NCBI RefSeq assembly: GCF_049898325.1
Contig: NZ_JAFCXL010000018.1
Span: forward strand, 1-64,000
Direction of reading: 5' to 3'
Length of the DNA: 64,000 nt
Source of the DNA: JAFCUW01 sp049898325
GTDB lineage: Bacteria > Pseudomonadota > Gammaproteobacteria > Burkholderiales > Burkholderiaceae_D
This document shows, one piece after another, positions 34,115-43,056 of this stretch. The position numbers were made by a program, and so were the translations under genes. Below the pieces are notes generated by a model. That model had not been told where the DNA came from. It did not search any database and saw only the letters and a list, made by a program, of their open reading frames with translations. Position 1 is the first letter of the stretch; every line of letters begins with the position of its first letter.

Positions 34115-34995
34115 ATCTGTAGCAGCATGTCGACAAAAGCCGCCACCAGCGGCGCGGCCGCTTCTTCCCGCTGCGCCAGGTACAGCATGGTGATGGCGCC
34201 CTTGTCCGACAGCGGCCGGTAGCTGACCCCCTCGAGGCCAATTCGCTCGAACGCGGCTGGCAGCAGGGTGATGCCGCTGCCGGCCGCCACCAGGCCGATG
34301 ATGGTCGACGATTCGTTGGCGGTCTGGGTGATGCGCGGCACGAAGCCGGCCTCGCGGCACAGCCGGAAAATCTGCGGATAAATCCCCGTTCCCGCCCCTT
34401 GCGGATACATCACGAACGATTCATCGGCCAGTTCGGCGATCGCCAGCACGGACCTGGCCGCCAGCCGGTGGCGGCTGGGCAGCACCACCACCAGCGGGTC
34501 TTCGCGCAGCGCCGTGGTACGGATGGTGGGCGGGATCGGCAGCTCGGGCGGGCGGATGAAGCCCAGGTCGATGCTGCGCTGCTCGAGCCCTTCGAGCTGG
34601 CGCAGGGTGGCCAGCTCCTGCAGGATCAGCGTCACGTGCGGATAGGCCTGGCGGTAGGCGTTGATGGCGGCGGCGAACAGGGGCGTCAGCGGCGTCGAGT
34701 AGGTAAAACCGATGCGCAGCTCGCCCAGTTCGCCCCGCTCGGCCCGCTGCGCCGTCAGCCGGGCCTGCTCGGCCAGCGCCACGATGCGGCGGGCGTCGAC
34801 CAGGAACAGCCGTCCCGCCTCCGTCAGGCGCACCCAGCGCTTGCTGCGTTCGAGCAGGCGCGCGCCCACATCCTGTTCAAGCATCGCGATGGCGTGACTG
34901 AGGGGCGGCTGGCCGATGTGCAGGCGCGCCGCCGCCCGCGTAAAGTGCAGCTCTTCGGCCACGGCGATGAAGTAACGTAGCTGGCGCAGTTCCAT
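34105..34995 (-). CDS. LysR-family transcriptional regulator
   Basis: 296 residues. The winged HTH is MELRQLRYFIAVAEELHFTR then AAARLHIGQPPLSHAIAMLE; the effector-binding domain follows (ELRIGFTYSTPLTPLFAAAI; VVLPSRHRLAARS; GLVAAGSGITLLPAA). It belongs to the group related to BenM/CatM-like regulators by overall pattern. It is divergent from the MFS gene at 35089 and is very likely its regulator. Confidence 0.94.
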   Translation of the reverse strand: MELRQLRYFIAVAEELHFTRAAARLHIGQPPLSHAIAMLEQDVGARLLERSKRWVRLTEAGRLFLVDARRIVALAEQARLTAQRAERGELGELRIGFTYSTPLTPLFAAAINAYRQAYPHVTLILQELATLRQLEGLEQRSIDLGFIRPPELPIPPTIRTTALREDPLVVVLPSRHRLAARSVLAIAELADESFVMYPQGAGTGIYPQIFRLCREAGFVPRITQTANESSTIIGLVAAGSGITLLPAAFERIGLEGVSYRPLSDKGAITMLYLAQREEAAAPLVAAFVDMLLQIQS

Positions 34996-35061
34996 TAATC
35001 TTGTTTAAGTATGAGAGACGCCTGAAATATATATTGGACAGTATTACAGCGCAATCCTAAG

Positions 35062-35079
35062 ATCAACTTTTACCTTGAT
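35062..35079. promoter_or_regulatory. Candidate LysR operator
   Basis: ATCAA-CTTTTACC-TTGAT is an inverted repeat in the 93-bp region between the LysR gene and the transporter, ending 10 bases before the transporter ATG. LysR proteins often bind such dyads in divergent promoters; the match to a classic T-N11-A core is weak. Confidence 0.35.
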
Positions 35080-35088
35080 AAGTGTCCC

Positions 35089-36297
35089 ATGAGCGTCCAC
35101 GCCGGCAGCCCGGAATTCAAACGCATCAACCGCGCCATGGTGTTCGGCGGCTTTTCCACCTTCGCGCTGCTGTACTGCGTGCAGCCGCTGATGCCGCTGA
35201 TGGCGCGCGAATTCACCCTGACGCCGGCGCAAAGCAGCCTGTCGCTGTCGGTGTCGACGGCGGCGCTGGCGATCTCGCTGGTGCTGTCCTCGATCGTCTC
35301 CGACCGCGTCGGCCGCACCCCCATGATGGTGGGCGCCATGCTGGGCGGCGCCGTGCTGACGCTGGCCTGCGCGTTCGCCCACACCTACCCGCAACTGCTG
35401 GTGCTGCGCGCCCTGCTGGGGGTGGCGCTGGGCGGCATGCCATCGATCGCCATGGCCTACCTGGGCGAAGAAATCGAACCGACCTCGCTGGGCCTGTCGA
35501 TGGGGTTGTACATTGGCGGCAGCGCCTTCGGCGGCATGCTGGGCCGGGTACTGACCTCGGTGATCAGCGATTTTTATTCGTGGCGCTACGCGCTGGCCGG
35601 CATCGGTGCGGCCGGGCTGTACGCGGCCTGGGAGTTTCGCCGCAGCCTGCCGCCGTCGAAGCATTTCCGCCAGGGCCAGCGGGGGCGGGACGCGCTCGTG
35701 GCCGGCGTTCTCCAGCACCTGCGCGACCCCGGCCTGCCGTGGCTGTTCGCGCTGGCCTTCCTGCTGATGGGCTGTTTTGTCAGTCTGTACAACTTCATCG
35801 GTTTTCGCATGCTGGGCAGCGAGTTCGGCTGGAGCCAGACGGGCGTCGGCCTCTTGTCGGGCATGTATTTGCTGGGTATTTTCAGTTCCGTCTGGGCGGG
35901 GCGGCTGGCCGACCGGCTGGGCCGGCGCAACGTGCTGTGGCTGGTGATGGGGGTGATGCTGACGGGGCTGCTGCTGACCTTGTCTGCGTCGGCCTGGCTG
36001 ATCGTGCCCGGCATCGGCCTGTTCACCTTCGGCTTTTTCGCCTCGCACTCGGTGGCCAGCAGCTGGGTGGGCCGGCGCGCGCGCGAACCGAAGGCGCTCG
36101 CCTCGGCCCTCTACCTGCTGTTTTACTACCTGGGATCGAGCGTTGTCGGCTCGCTCTGCGGCACCGTCTGGAGCGCGGCCGGCTGGTCCGGCGTGGTGGG
36201 ACTGCTGGGCGCCATCCTGGGCGCGAGCTTCCTGATCGCCCTGCGCCTGCGCTCGCTGGCGCCCGTGCTGCCGGTGGCGCTCGATCCGGTGGCATGA
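35089..36297 (+). CDS. MFS transporter (YnfM-like)
   Basis: 402 residues, 12 predicted membrane helices. Motif A is SSIVSDRVGRTPMMVGAMLG, and the second copy is AGRLADRLGRRNVLWLVMGV. The segment LLYCVQPLMPLMAREFTLTP in helix 1 and the loop after it are typical of YnfM/arabinose-efflux-like exporters. Substrate unknown. It is divergent from a LysR regulator, which probably controls it. Confidence 0.93.
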   Translation: MSVHAGSPEFKRINRAMVFGGFSTFALLYCVQPLMPLMAREFTLTPAQSSLSLSVSTAALAISLVLSSIVSDRVGRTPMMVGAMLGGAVLTLACAFAHTYPQLLVLRALLGVALGGMPSIAMAYLGEEIEPTSLGLSMGLYIGGSAFGGMLGRVLTSVISDFYSWRYALAGIGAAGLYAAWEFRRSLPPSKHFRQGQRGRDALVAGVLQHLRDPGLPWLFALAFLLMGCFVSLYNFIGFRMLGSEFGWSQTGVGLLSGMYLLGIFSSVWAGRLADRLGRRNVLWLVMGVMLTGLLLTLSASAWLIVPGIGLFTFGFFASHSVASSWVGRRAREPKALASALYLLFYYLGSSVVGSLCGTVWSAAGWSGVVGLLGAILGASFLIALRLRSLAPVLPVALDPVA

Positions 36298-36426
36298 GCG
36301 CACACAAACCGCGCGCTGCGTCCGCTGGCGGCGGCGCATAATTTGCGCACGGTATGCGTTCACGCCGTCCAGGACGACAGACCGGGTTCACGCCAAACGG
36401 ACGGCGCTACCAGGAGGAGCCTCATC

Positions 36427-36753
36427 ATGTTGCAAACCAGCGAAATCAAGCAACGCTTCACCACCATCGTGCGCACCATCGGCGACGCCGAACGGGCCTG
36501 CGACGCCGCCACCGACAGCCCGCCGCAACTGCGCGCCTACCTCCACAAGATGGCCGACGAGGCGCGCGCGGCCGACGCCATCATCCGCGGCAGCGAGCAG
36601 GCCCGCATCATCGAATGCATCGACCGCCTTGAAGACATGGGCGACGAAGCGCGCCGCATGAGCCGCTCGGACGAGCATATTTCGACGCAGCTGGAAACGG
36701 CCGTGTCGAAAGTGCACGCGGAGCTGTCGCAGCTCAAGCACCAGCTGCACTGA
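36427..36753 (+). CDS. Small helical cytosolic protein, unknown
   Basis: 108 residues with a strong SD (AGGAGGAGCCTCATC). The product is predicted to be helical throughout, with regular charged heptads (ADEARAADAIIRGSEQARII, LETAVSKVHAELSQLKHQLH), so a coiled coil is likely. No signal or membrane segment, no recognised family. It converges with the CoA-transferase gene. Confidence 0.7.
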   Translation: MLQTSEIKQRFTTIVRTIGDAERACDAATDSPPQLRAYLHKMADEARAADAIIRGSEQARIIECIDRLEDMGDEARRMSRSDEHISTQLETAVSKVHAELSQLKHQLH

Positions 36754-36762
36754 GCGCGTCGC

Positions 36763-37998
36763 TTACACCACGCCGCGTTCGCGCAGCGCCGCAATGTCGG
36801 CGGCGCTGCGCCCCAACACCTCGCTTAACACCTCATCGGTATGCTGGCCCAGCAGGGGCGGCGCCGTGTCCGCCCCCACCGGCGTGGCCGACATTTTCAT
36901 GGGGCTGCGCACCAGCGTGACGGTACCCGCCGTCGGGTGGGGCAGCTCGACGGCGATGCCGCGGGCGATCACCTGCTCGTTGTCGAACACGTCGGCGATA
37001 TCGTTGATGGGGCCGCACGGTACGCCCACCGCTTCGAGGCGCGCAATCCATTCTGCGCGCGGCTGGCGCGCCACCATCGCGTCGAGCAAGGGCACGAGAA
37101 TAGCGCGGTGCTCGACCCGCAGGCGATTGCTGGTAAAGCGCGGGTCGGTGGCCAGTTCGGGGCAGCCGCCCGCCTCGACGAACTTGCGGTACTGGCTGTC
37201 GTTGCCGGTGGCGACGATGATGTGGCCGTCCTGGCAGGCAAAACTCTGGTAGGGCACGATGTTGGCGTGCGCATTGCCGTAGCGCTTGGGGGCCACGCCC
37301 GTGGTGTGGTAATTGCTGGCCATATTGGCCAGCATCGCCACCTGCACGTCGAGCAGGGCCATGTCGATGTGCTGGCCTTCGCCCGTGCGGTCGCGGTGGG
37401 TCAGCGCCGCCAGCACGGCGACGGTGGCGTACATGCCCGTCATCAGGTCGACGATGGCCACCCCCGCCTTTTGCGGGCCGCCACCGGGCAGCTCGTCGCG
37501 CTCGCCCGTGATCGACATGAAGCCGCCCATGCCCTGGATGAGGAAATCGTAGCCGGCGCGGTGCGCGTACGGGCCGTCCTGGCCGAAGCCCGTCACCGAA
37601 CAGTAGACCAGGTCCGGCTTGAGCGCCTTCAGGGACGCGTAATCGAGACCGTAGCGGTGCAGGTGGCCCACCTTGAAGTTCTCCAGCACCACGTCGGCGT
37701 GCAGCGCCAGTTCGCGCACCAGCGCCTGGCCTTCGCTGGTGGCGATGTCGCAGGTAACGGAGCGTTTGCCGCGGTTGGCGGCCAGGTAGTACGCCGCTTC
37801 GCTGGTGTTGGCGCCGTCGGCGTCGCGCGCGTAGGGCGGCCCCCAGGCGCGCGTGTCGTCGCCGCTGCCGGGGCGTTCGATCTTGATGATGTCGGCGCCC
37901 AGGTCGGCCAGGTTTTGCGAACACCAGGGGCCGGCCAGCACGCGCGACAAATCGAGCACGCGGATGTGGCCCAGGGCCTTGGGAAGAGATGCTGTCAT
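36763..37998 (-). CDS. Family III CoA-transferase (CaiB/BaiF type)
   Basis: 411 residues from ATG at 37998. Family III features: LGHIRVLDLSRVLAGPWCSQ, LADLGADIIKIERPGSGDDT, NRGKRSVTCDI, the segment DVVLENFKVG, and catalytic Asp likely in VAIVDLMTGMYAT. It moves CoA between carboxylic acids. It overlaps the AdoMet decarboxylase gene by ATGA, so it is the last gene in the minus-strand polyamine-linked operon. Whether this coupling is functional is not clear, since CoA-transferases are not known polyamine enzymes. Confidence 0.93.
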   Translation of the reverse strand: MTASLPKALGHIRVLDLSRVLAGPWCSQNLADLGADIIKIERPGSGDDTRAWGPPYARDADGANTSEAAYYLAANRGKRSVTCDIATSEGQALVRELALHADVVLENFKVGHLHRYGLDYASLKALKPDLVYCSVTGFGQDGPYAHRAGYDFLIQGMGGFMSITGERDELPGGGPQKAGVAIVDLMTGMYATVAVLAALTHRDRTGEGQHIDMALLDVQVAMLANMASNYHTTGVAPKRYGNAHANIVPYQSFACQDGHIIVATGNDSQYRKFVEAGGCPELATDPRFTSNRLRVEHRAILVPLLDAMVARQPRAEWIARLEAVGVPCGPINDIADVFDNEQVIARGIAVELPHPTAGTVTLVRSPMKMSATPVGADTAPPLLGQHTDEVLSEVLGRSAADIAALRERGVV

Positions 37999-38390
37999 GG
38001 CTGAACCTTGTCGATGGCCGGCGCACTGCTGCCGCGGGCGATGTTGTTGATGTCGATGTGCTCTGGCCGCAACTGGCGCGCGATCGCCTCGAGCGCCAGT
38101 TGCGGCGCGGCTTCGCCGCACATGAACACGTCGAGGGCGGCGAAGCGCCACTCGGGCCAGGTGTGAATCGAGATGTGCGATTCGGCCAGCAGCAGCACGC
38201 CGGTGACGCCCTGTTGCGGGCCGAAGCTGTGGAAGTGGCCGTGCACGATGGTGGCGCCGGCAGCCAGCGCGGCGTGGCGCAGCAGGGCGTCGATGGATGC
38301 CGTGCAAGTGAGCAGGGCGGCATCGACGCCGTGCAGGTCGGCCAGCAGGTGCTGGCCGGTGGGGCGATGGGCTAGCGGTGGCGCGCTCAC
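37995..38390 (-). CDS. speH: S-adenosylmethionine decarboxylase proenzyme, prokaryotic type
   Basis: 131 residues from GTG at 38390, overlapping the upstream stop as GTGA. It makes decarboxylated AdoMet, the aminopropyl donor. The self-cleavage site is LLLAESHISIHTWPE, where Ser71 becomes the pyruvoyl group; His76 and Cys91 match the T. maritima enzyme's His68 and Cys83 at a constant offset of eight, so the active site is complete. It lies in a cluster with an aminopropyltransferase-like membrane protein, which presumably uses the product. Confidence 0.92.
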   Translation of the reverse strand: MSAPPLAHRPTGQHLLADLHGVDAALLTCTASIDALLRHAALAAGATIVHGHFHSFGPQQGVTGVLLLAESHISIHTWPEWRFAALDVFMCGEAAPQLALEAIARQLRPEHIDINNIARGSSAPAIDKVQP

Positions 38391-38578
38391 TTGTGGCCGC
38401 CGCCGCCACCGCCACTGTAACCGCCGCCACCGCCGTAGCTGCCGCCGCCGCTGCCGGAACTCCAGCTGCTGCCGCGCGCGCTGCCGCCGCTCGACGGCGC
38501 GGCGATCAGCTTGACCCAGCTGGCGCCGGTGGTGACGACGGTGACGAGCAGGGCGAACAGGAATTGTTTGCCGTTCAT
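38387..38578 (-). CDS. Small Gly/Ser-rich protein with N-terminal hydrophobic helix
   Basis: 63 residues: a hydrophobic N-terminus (MNGKQFLFALLVTVVTTGAS) that is a signal or anchor, then a segment made of Gly, Ser and Tyr repeats ending GGGGGGHK. The start overlaps the DUF4178 stop (ATGA) and the end overlaps the AdoMet decarboxylase start (GTGA), strong signs that it is a real gene. The tail resembles the Gly-rich tails of YgcG/TPM proteins. Confidence 0.75.
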   Translation of the reverse strand: MNGKQFLFALLVTVVTTGASWVKLIAAPSSGGSARGSSWSSGSGGGSYGGGGGYSGGGGGGHK

Positions 38579-40017
38579 GGGTTCTTGGCGCCGAAAAAAT
38601 GCTCGGACAGGTAGATGGCGACGATGGCGATGACGACCCAGAAGATCGTTCCCGAAAAGTTGAAAAGCAGGGGAATCGCATTCAAGCCCAGGATCCACAG
38701 GGCGAAGCGGGTGGCGCTGCCCGTCGAGGGCGGTTTTTTCGGGGCGATGGCGGCCGGCGTGTCGCCGAACCAGCTGCGCACCTGGTCGAAGGCCACCGGC
38801 GTCGAGCGCGACCAGGTCAGCTCCTCGCCGGTCAGTTCGGCCGCCAGCCGGGTCTGGCCGCTTTCGAATTCGAACACCCGCACCACGTCGCCGGCCGCCA
38901 CGCGCCAGTTGAACGCGCCGGCGGCCCACTGCACCGTGGCCGGATAGTCGTACAGCTTGCGAAAGCTGACCTGGTCGATGCTGGCGCTGTCGGCCTTGAC
39001 GGAGGCCCACTCGGGCCAGCTCGCCATCACGGCCGAGCGCGACCAGCCCTGGTCCGTTTCCACCAGCCAGAAAAAGCCGGCGGCCGTGTTGTAGAGCAGG
39101 TACTCGGTCCAGCCGCTGCCTTCGTCGTCGGCGCGCGTCATGGCGCCGATCAGCTGCCACGTCACCTTGCCGATGGTGGCCGTCGCGCCCAGCGCCAGGG
39201 TGGTGCGCACGCCCGTCACGTTGGCGCTCTGGGCCAGGATCTGCGCTTGCGGGGTGCTGGCGTCGAGCACCGCCTGGCAGGCCGGGCACACCAGGCTGGT
39301 GGTCACGCCGGGCAGGTAGCCGATGGCGCTGCCGCAGGACGGGCAGTCGAGCGCTTCCAGGCGGCCGCGGTAGCGGCCCGCCGTCTGGCGGATCTGCTCG
39401 TCGTCGCGCAGCAGCTGGCACTGCATCTGCTCGAGCGTGACGGCCAGGCCCTTGTACAGCACCGGGGTGTCGCCATCGGCGTAATCGAGGGTGACGAAGG
39501 CGCTGCCGTGGCGCAGGTCGGCCACCCGCGTCTGCCAGCCGGCACCCACCTTGAAGGGCAGCTCGCCCTGGCCGCCGATGCAGCTGGCGCTGCGCGTTTC
39601 GGCGGCAGTAAAACGCTCGTCGTTGATGTTGTAGTGGCGCCCCGCGACGATGTCCTCAAACGCGGGCAGGGCGCTGGTGGCGTCCATCGCCGTGGTGACC
39701 GTGTACTGGCCCGACGAATCGCCCAGCCAGCCGGTGGCGCCGTCGTCGAACAGCAGGTACCACTCGTTCCACATGCCGGCCGCGTATTTCAGCTGGATGC
39801 GCCCGACCACGCTGAAACCGCGCCCGGCCAGGGTGCCGGCGCTGCCGATCTGCAGGCGCGTGTAGTCTTCCAGCACCGCCGACATCTTGCCCAGGTCCTT
39901 GACGGCGTCGGCATCCTTCATGACGGTGGCGCGGCAGTACTCGCACACGGCCACCACGGAGGCGTGCGACTTGAACTGGACCTGGGCGCCGCAACTGGGG
40001 CAGGCGACGATTTGCAT
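38575..40017 (-). CDS. DUF4178 protein with two zinc ribbons and a C-terminal membrane helix
   Basis: 480 residues. The first zinc ribbon is CPSC...CEYC (6-28), followed by a DUF4178 domain (WNEWYLLFDDGATGWLGDSS). The second ribbon is CPSCGSAIGYLPG...CPAC (about 225-250), followed by a second DUF4178 domain (WTEYLLYNTAAGFFWLVETD). A membrane region lies at about 440-475. The domain's function is not established. It is co-located with SPFH, DUF350 and polyamine enzymes, as in other bacteria. It begins nine bases after the SPFH gene. Confidence 0.92.
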   Translation of the reverse strand: MQIVACPSCGAQVQFKSHASVVAVCEYCRATVMKDADAVKDLGKMSAVLEDYTRLQIGSAGTLAGRGFSVVGRIQLKYAAGMWNEWYLLFDDGATGWLGDSSGQYTVTTAMDATSALPAFEDIVAGRHYNINDERFTAAETRSASCIGGQGELPFKVGAGWQTRVADLRHGSAFVTLDYADGDTPVLYKGLAVTLEQMQCQLLRDDEQIRQTAGRYRGRLEALDCPSCGSAIGYLPGVTTSLVCPACQAVLDASTPQAQILAQSANVTGVRTTLALGATATIGKVTWQLIGAMTRADDEGSGWTEYLLYNTAAGFFWLVETDQGWSRSAVMASWPEWASVKADSASIDQVSFRKLYDYPATVQWAAGAFNWRVAAGDVVRVFEFESGQTRLAAELTGEELTWSRSTPVAFDQVRSWFGDTPAAIAPKKPPSTGSATRFALWILGLNAIPLLFNFSGTIFWVVIAIVAIYLSEHFFGAKNP

Positions 40018-40026
40018 GAAGTGCGC

Positions 40027-41067
40027 TTAACCGATCAATTTTTTCAGCAGTTCGGCCTTGCTGCTGTCGTAGTCGGCGGCGGAGATCAGGCCCTTGTCGA
40101 GCAGGTTCTTGAGCTTGCCCAGGCGTTCTTCGATTGATTCCGCCGGGGCGGCCGGTGCGGCAGGTGCGGCGGCAGGGGCGGCGGCGGGCGCGAATGCCCC
40201 CGACAAACCCTGCGCCATCGCCTGGCCCACCGCCACCCCGGCGCCCAGGCCGGCGCCGATGCCGGCCATGCCGCCTTCGTTCTGCGCCGCCAGCGGAATG
40301 CTGCTGGCCACCTGGAAGCGGGTGAAGCCGCCCATCTTGTCGGCCGACAGGCCGCCCTTCATGCCGGCGCCGATGCGCTCGTCGAGGGCCGCCTGCAGTT
40401 CTTCCGGCAGGCTGACCGAGGCGACGTTAAATTCGTCCAGGCCCACGCCGTAGCGGGCGAAGGCGCTGGCCAGGTCGCCCTTGACCTGCTGCGCCATCAG
40501 CGCCTGGTTGGCCGCCATGTCGAGGAAGGCCACGTTGGCGCTGCCCAGCGAGCTGGCCATGGTCGAGAGCATGATGCCGCGCAGCTGGTCTTCCACCTGG
40601 TCGCGGGTGAACACCTCGCGGGTGCCGCTGATCTCGGTGAAGAAGGTGCGCGCGTCGGCCACCCGGTACGAGAACATGCCGAAGGCGCGCACGCGGATCA
40701 TGTCGAAATCCTTGTCGCGGATGGTGATCGGCTGCGGCGTGCCCCATTTGCGCCCCGTCTGCACGCGCGTGCTGAAAAAGTACACGTCCGACTTGAAGGG
40801 CGAGTCGAACAATTTGTCCCAGTTTTTCAGGTTGGTCAGCAGGGGCAGGGTATTGGTGGTGAGCTTGTGGGTGCCGGGGCCGAACACGTCGGCGATGGTG
40901 CCCTCGTTGACGAACACCGCCACCTGCGACTCGCGCACGTTGAGGATGGCGCCGTTCTGGATCTCGAAATCCTGCATGGGAAAGCGCCAGGCGAGCACGC
41001 CCTCGCTCTCTTCGTTCCATTGCAGGACGTCGATGAACTGCTTCTTGATGAATGAGCCAAATGACAT
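40027..41067 (-). CDS. SPFH-domain protein with C-terminal SHOCT domain (YdjI / virion-core-like)
   Basis: 346 residues. The N-terminal half is the YdjI-type SPFH domain: QFIDVLQWNEESEGVLAWRF, NEGTIADVFGPGTHKLTTNT, IRVRAFGMFSYRVADARTFF. A Gly/Ala/Pro linker follows (about 280-310), then a SHOCT domain (ESIEERLGKLKNLLDKGLIS and AADYDSSKAELLKKLIG). SPFH proteins assemble on membranes; no TM segment is evident, so it probably binds peripherally. It sits between DUF350 and DUF4178 genes. Confidence 0.93.
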   Translation of the reverse strand: MSFGSFIKKQFIDVLQWNEESEGVLAWRFPMQDFEIQNGAILNVRESQVAVFVNEGTIADVFGPGTHKLTTNTLPLLTNLKNWDKLFDSPFKSDVYFFSTRVQTGRKWGTPQPITIRDKDFDMIRVRAFGMFSYRVADARTFFTEISGTREVFTRDQVEDQLRGIMLSTMASSLGSANVAFLDMAANQALMAQQVKGDLASAFARYGVGLDEFNVASVSLPEELQAALDERIGAGMKGGLSADKMGGFTRFQVASSIPLAAQNEGGMAGIGAGLGAGVAVGQAMAQGLSGAFAPAAAPAAAPAAPAAPAESIEERLGKLKNLLDKGLISAADYDSSKAELLKKLIG

Positions 41068-41091
41068 GGTGGTCTCCGGTGAGGACGAGGG

Positions 41092-41478
41092 TCAGGAAAT
41101 GCAGCCGGCGTTGATCAGGCCGATCGACAGGGAAATGGCGCCCAGCAGCACGCCGAAGGCCTTGTTGTCGGCCTCGATCTGGTCCTTCGACATGTTCAGC
41201 AGGCGCGTGGCGCTCGCGTAGACGAGCACCTGCACCAGCATGGCGCCCACCGCCCAGCCCGTGAACTGGACATAGTCGGCCGTGTGCAGCAGGGCCGAGG
41301 CGATCGTCACGGCAAAGCCGACCAGCGCCCCGCCCAGCGAAAACGCGGCCGCCTGGTTGCCCTGGCGGATCAGCAGGACTTCATTGAAGGGCGTCACCCG
41401 CGTGTAAAACACGAAAAATACCACTACCATGGCAGCCGCCGTCAAAAGGTGCAACAGATAGGCTAGGATGGCGGGCAT
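41092..41478 (-). CDS. DUF350 family membrane protein
   Basis: 128 residues, four membrane helices (MPAILAYLLHLLTAAAMVVV; AAAFSLGGALVGFAVTIASA; FTGWAVGAMLVQVLVYASAT; GVLLGAISLSIGLINAGCIS). DUF350 (YjfL-type) is duplicated within this length in some members; here two TM pairs are seen. SD AAGGGAAACC precedes ATG at 41478. First gene of the minus-strand operon, divergent from the aminopropyltransferase gene 66 bases away. Confidence 0.9.
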   Translation of the reverse strand: MPAILAYLLHLLTAAAMVVVFFVFYTRVTPFNEVLLIRQGNQAAAFSLGGALVGFAVTIASALLHTADYVQFTGWAVGAMLVQVLVYASATRLLNMSKDQIEADNKAFGVLLGAISLSIGLINAGCIS

Positions 41479-41544
41479 CAGGTTTCCCTTAGTTAATATA
41501 GTCAGACTGACAGGACAGGGCAATCTTAGAACAAAAGACGATTC

Positions 41545-43056
41545 ATGACCAAACGAATTCTCATTCTCTCCGTCTTCGTGGTGGCCTCGTGCGGGCTGGC
41601 CTACGAACTCATCGCCGGCGCCCTGTCGAGCTATCTGCTGGGCGATTCGGTGCTGCAGTTTTCCACCATTATCGGCTGCTACCTGTTCGCCATGGGCGTG
41701 GGCGCCCACTTTTCCAAGTACGTGCGCGACGAGGATGTGCTGGCCCGCTTCATCGACATCGAGCTGGCCGTGGGCCTGATCGGCGGGCTGTCTGCGGCCA
41801 TCCTGTTCATGACGTTCTCGTGGATGGCGGCGCCGTTTCGCACCCTGCTCTATGTGCTCGTGTTCATGGTCGGCGCCCTCGTCGGCATGGAGGTGCCGCT
41901 GGTGATGCGCGCCCTGAACGAGCGCCAGACCGCCTTCAATGAACTGGTCAGCCGCGTGCTCACTTTCGACTACCTGGGCGCGCTGGCCGTCTCGCTGCTG
42001 TTCCCGCTGGTGCTGGCGCCCCACCTGGGGCTGGTGCGCACGGGATTCCTGTTCGGCATGCTCAACGTGGCGGTCGGCTTCTGGACCCTGCACGCGTTTC
42101 GCGCCGAGCTGACCGGGGTGGCCGGGCGCGCCCTGCGCGCCGGCATCGTCATGCTGGTGCTGGTGGCCGGCTTTGCCCTGTCGGACCGGATGGTGCAGTG
42201 GGGCGAGCATGGCCTGTTCGGCGACGAGATCGTCTACGCCACCACCACGCCGTACCAACGGCTGGTGATCACCAGGTGGCGCGACGACACGCGCCTGTAC
42301 ATCAACGGCAACCTGCAGTTTTCCTCGCGCGACGAGTACCGCTACCACGAGGCGCTGGTGCACCCGGCGCTTGAGCGCCTGCCGTGGGCCAAGCGGGTGC
42401 TGGTGCTGGGCGGCGGCGACGGCCTGGCGCTGCGCGAGATCCTGCGCTATCCGAACATCGAGCACGTCACCGTGGTCGACCTCGATCCGGCCATGACGGC
42501 CGCATTCACCACGCGGCCCGAGCTGGCGCGGCTCAATCACGGCGCGTTTTCCGATCGGCGCGTGAGCGTCGTCAACGCCGACGCCGCCATCTGGCTGCAA
42601 AACAGCACGGCCATGTTCGACGCCGCCATCATCGATTTTCCCGACCCGTCCAGCTTCGCCCTGGGCAAGCTGTACTCGGTGCCGTTTTACGGCATGGTGA
42701 AAAAGCACGTCGCCGTCAACGGCCTGGTGGTGGTGCAATCGACCTCGCCATTTTTTGCCCCGCACGCCTACTGGACCATTGACGCCACCTTGCGCGCAGT
42801 GGGCATGAAGACCTATCCCTACCACGCCTACGTGCCCTCGTTCGGCGAGTGGGGTTTCGTGCTGGCGTCGGCGCAGCAGGATTACACGCCGCCCACCCGT
42901 TACCGCCTGCCGCTGCGCTTTCTCAACGAGGCGACCACGCGCGAGATGTTCGCCTTCCCGCCCGACATGCCCAAGCTGGAGATGGCGCCGAACCGCCTCA
43001 ACACGCAGTCGCTGGTGCATGAATTCGAGCAGGACTGGCGCCAGGTGATCCGCTGA
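41545..43056 (+). CDS. Membrane-anchored polyamine aminopropyltransferase-like protein
   Basis: 503 residues. About 210 N-terminal residues form six or seven membrane helices (starting ILILSVFVVASCGLAYELIA). The cytosolic C-terminal part is a spermidine-synthase fold: FSSRDEYRYHEALVHPALER, VLVLGGGDGLALREILRYPN, VDLDPAMTAAF and AAIIDFPDPSSFALGKLYSV. The catalytic Asp (DFPDPS) and AdoMet-site Asp are kept. It should transfer aminopropyl groups from decarboxylated AdoMet, made by the divergent operon, to an amine that may be membrane-associated. It overlaps the next gene as TGATG. Confidence 0.92.
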   Translation: MTKRILILSVFVVASCGLAYELIAGALSSYLLGDSVLQFSTIIGCYLFAMGVGAHFSKYVRDEDVLARFIDIELAVGLIGGLSAAILFMTFSWMAAPFRTLLYVLVFMVGALVGMEVPLVMRALNERQTAFNELVSRVLTFDYLGALAVSLLFPLVLAPHLGLVRTGFLFGMLNVAVGFWTLHAFRAELTGVAGRALRAGIVMLVLVAGFALSDRMVQWGEHGLFGDEIVYATTTPYQRLVITRWRDDTRLYINGNLQFSSRDEYRYHEALVHPALERLPWAKRVLVLGGGDGLALREILRYPNIEHVTVVDLDPAMTAAFTTRPELARLNHGAFSDRRVSVVNADAAIWLQNSTAMFDAAIIDFPDPSSFALGKLYSVPFYGMVKKHVAVNGLVVVQSTSPFFAPHAYWTIDATLRAVGMKTYPYHAYVPSFGEWGFVLASAQQDYTPPTRYRLPLRFLNEATTREMFAFPPDMPKLEMAPNRLNTQSLVHEFEQDWRQVIR

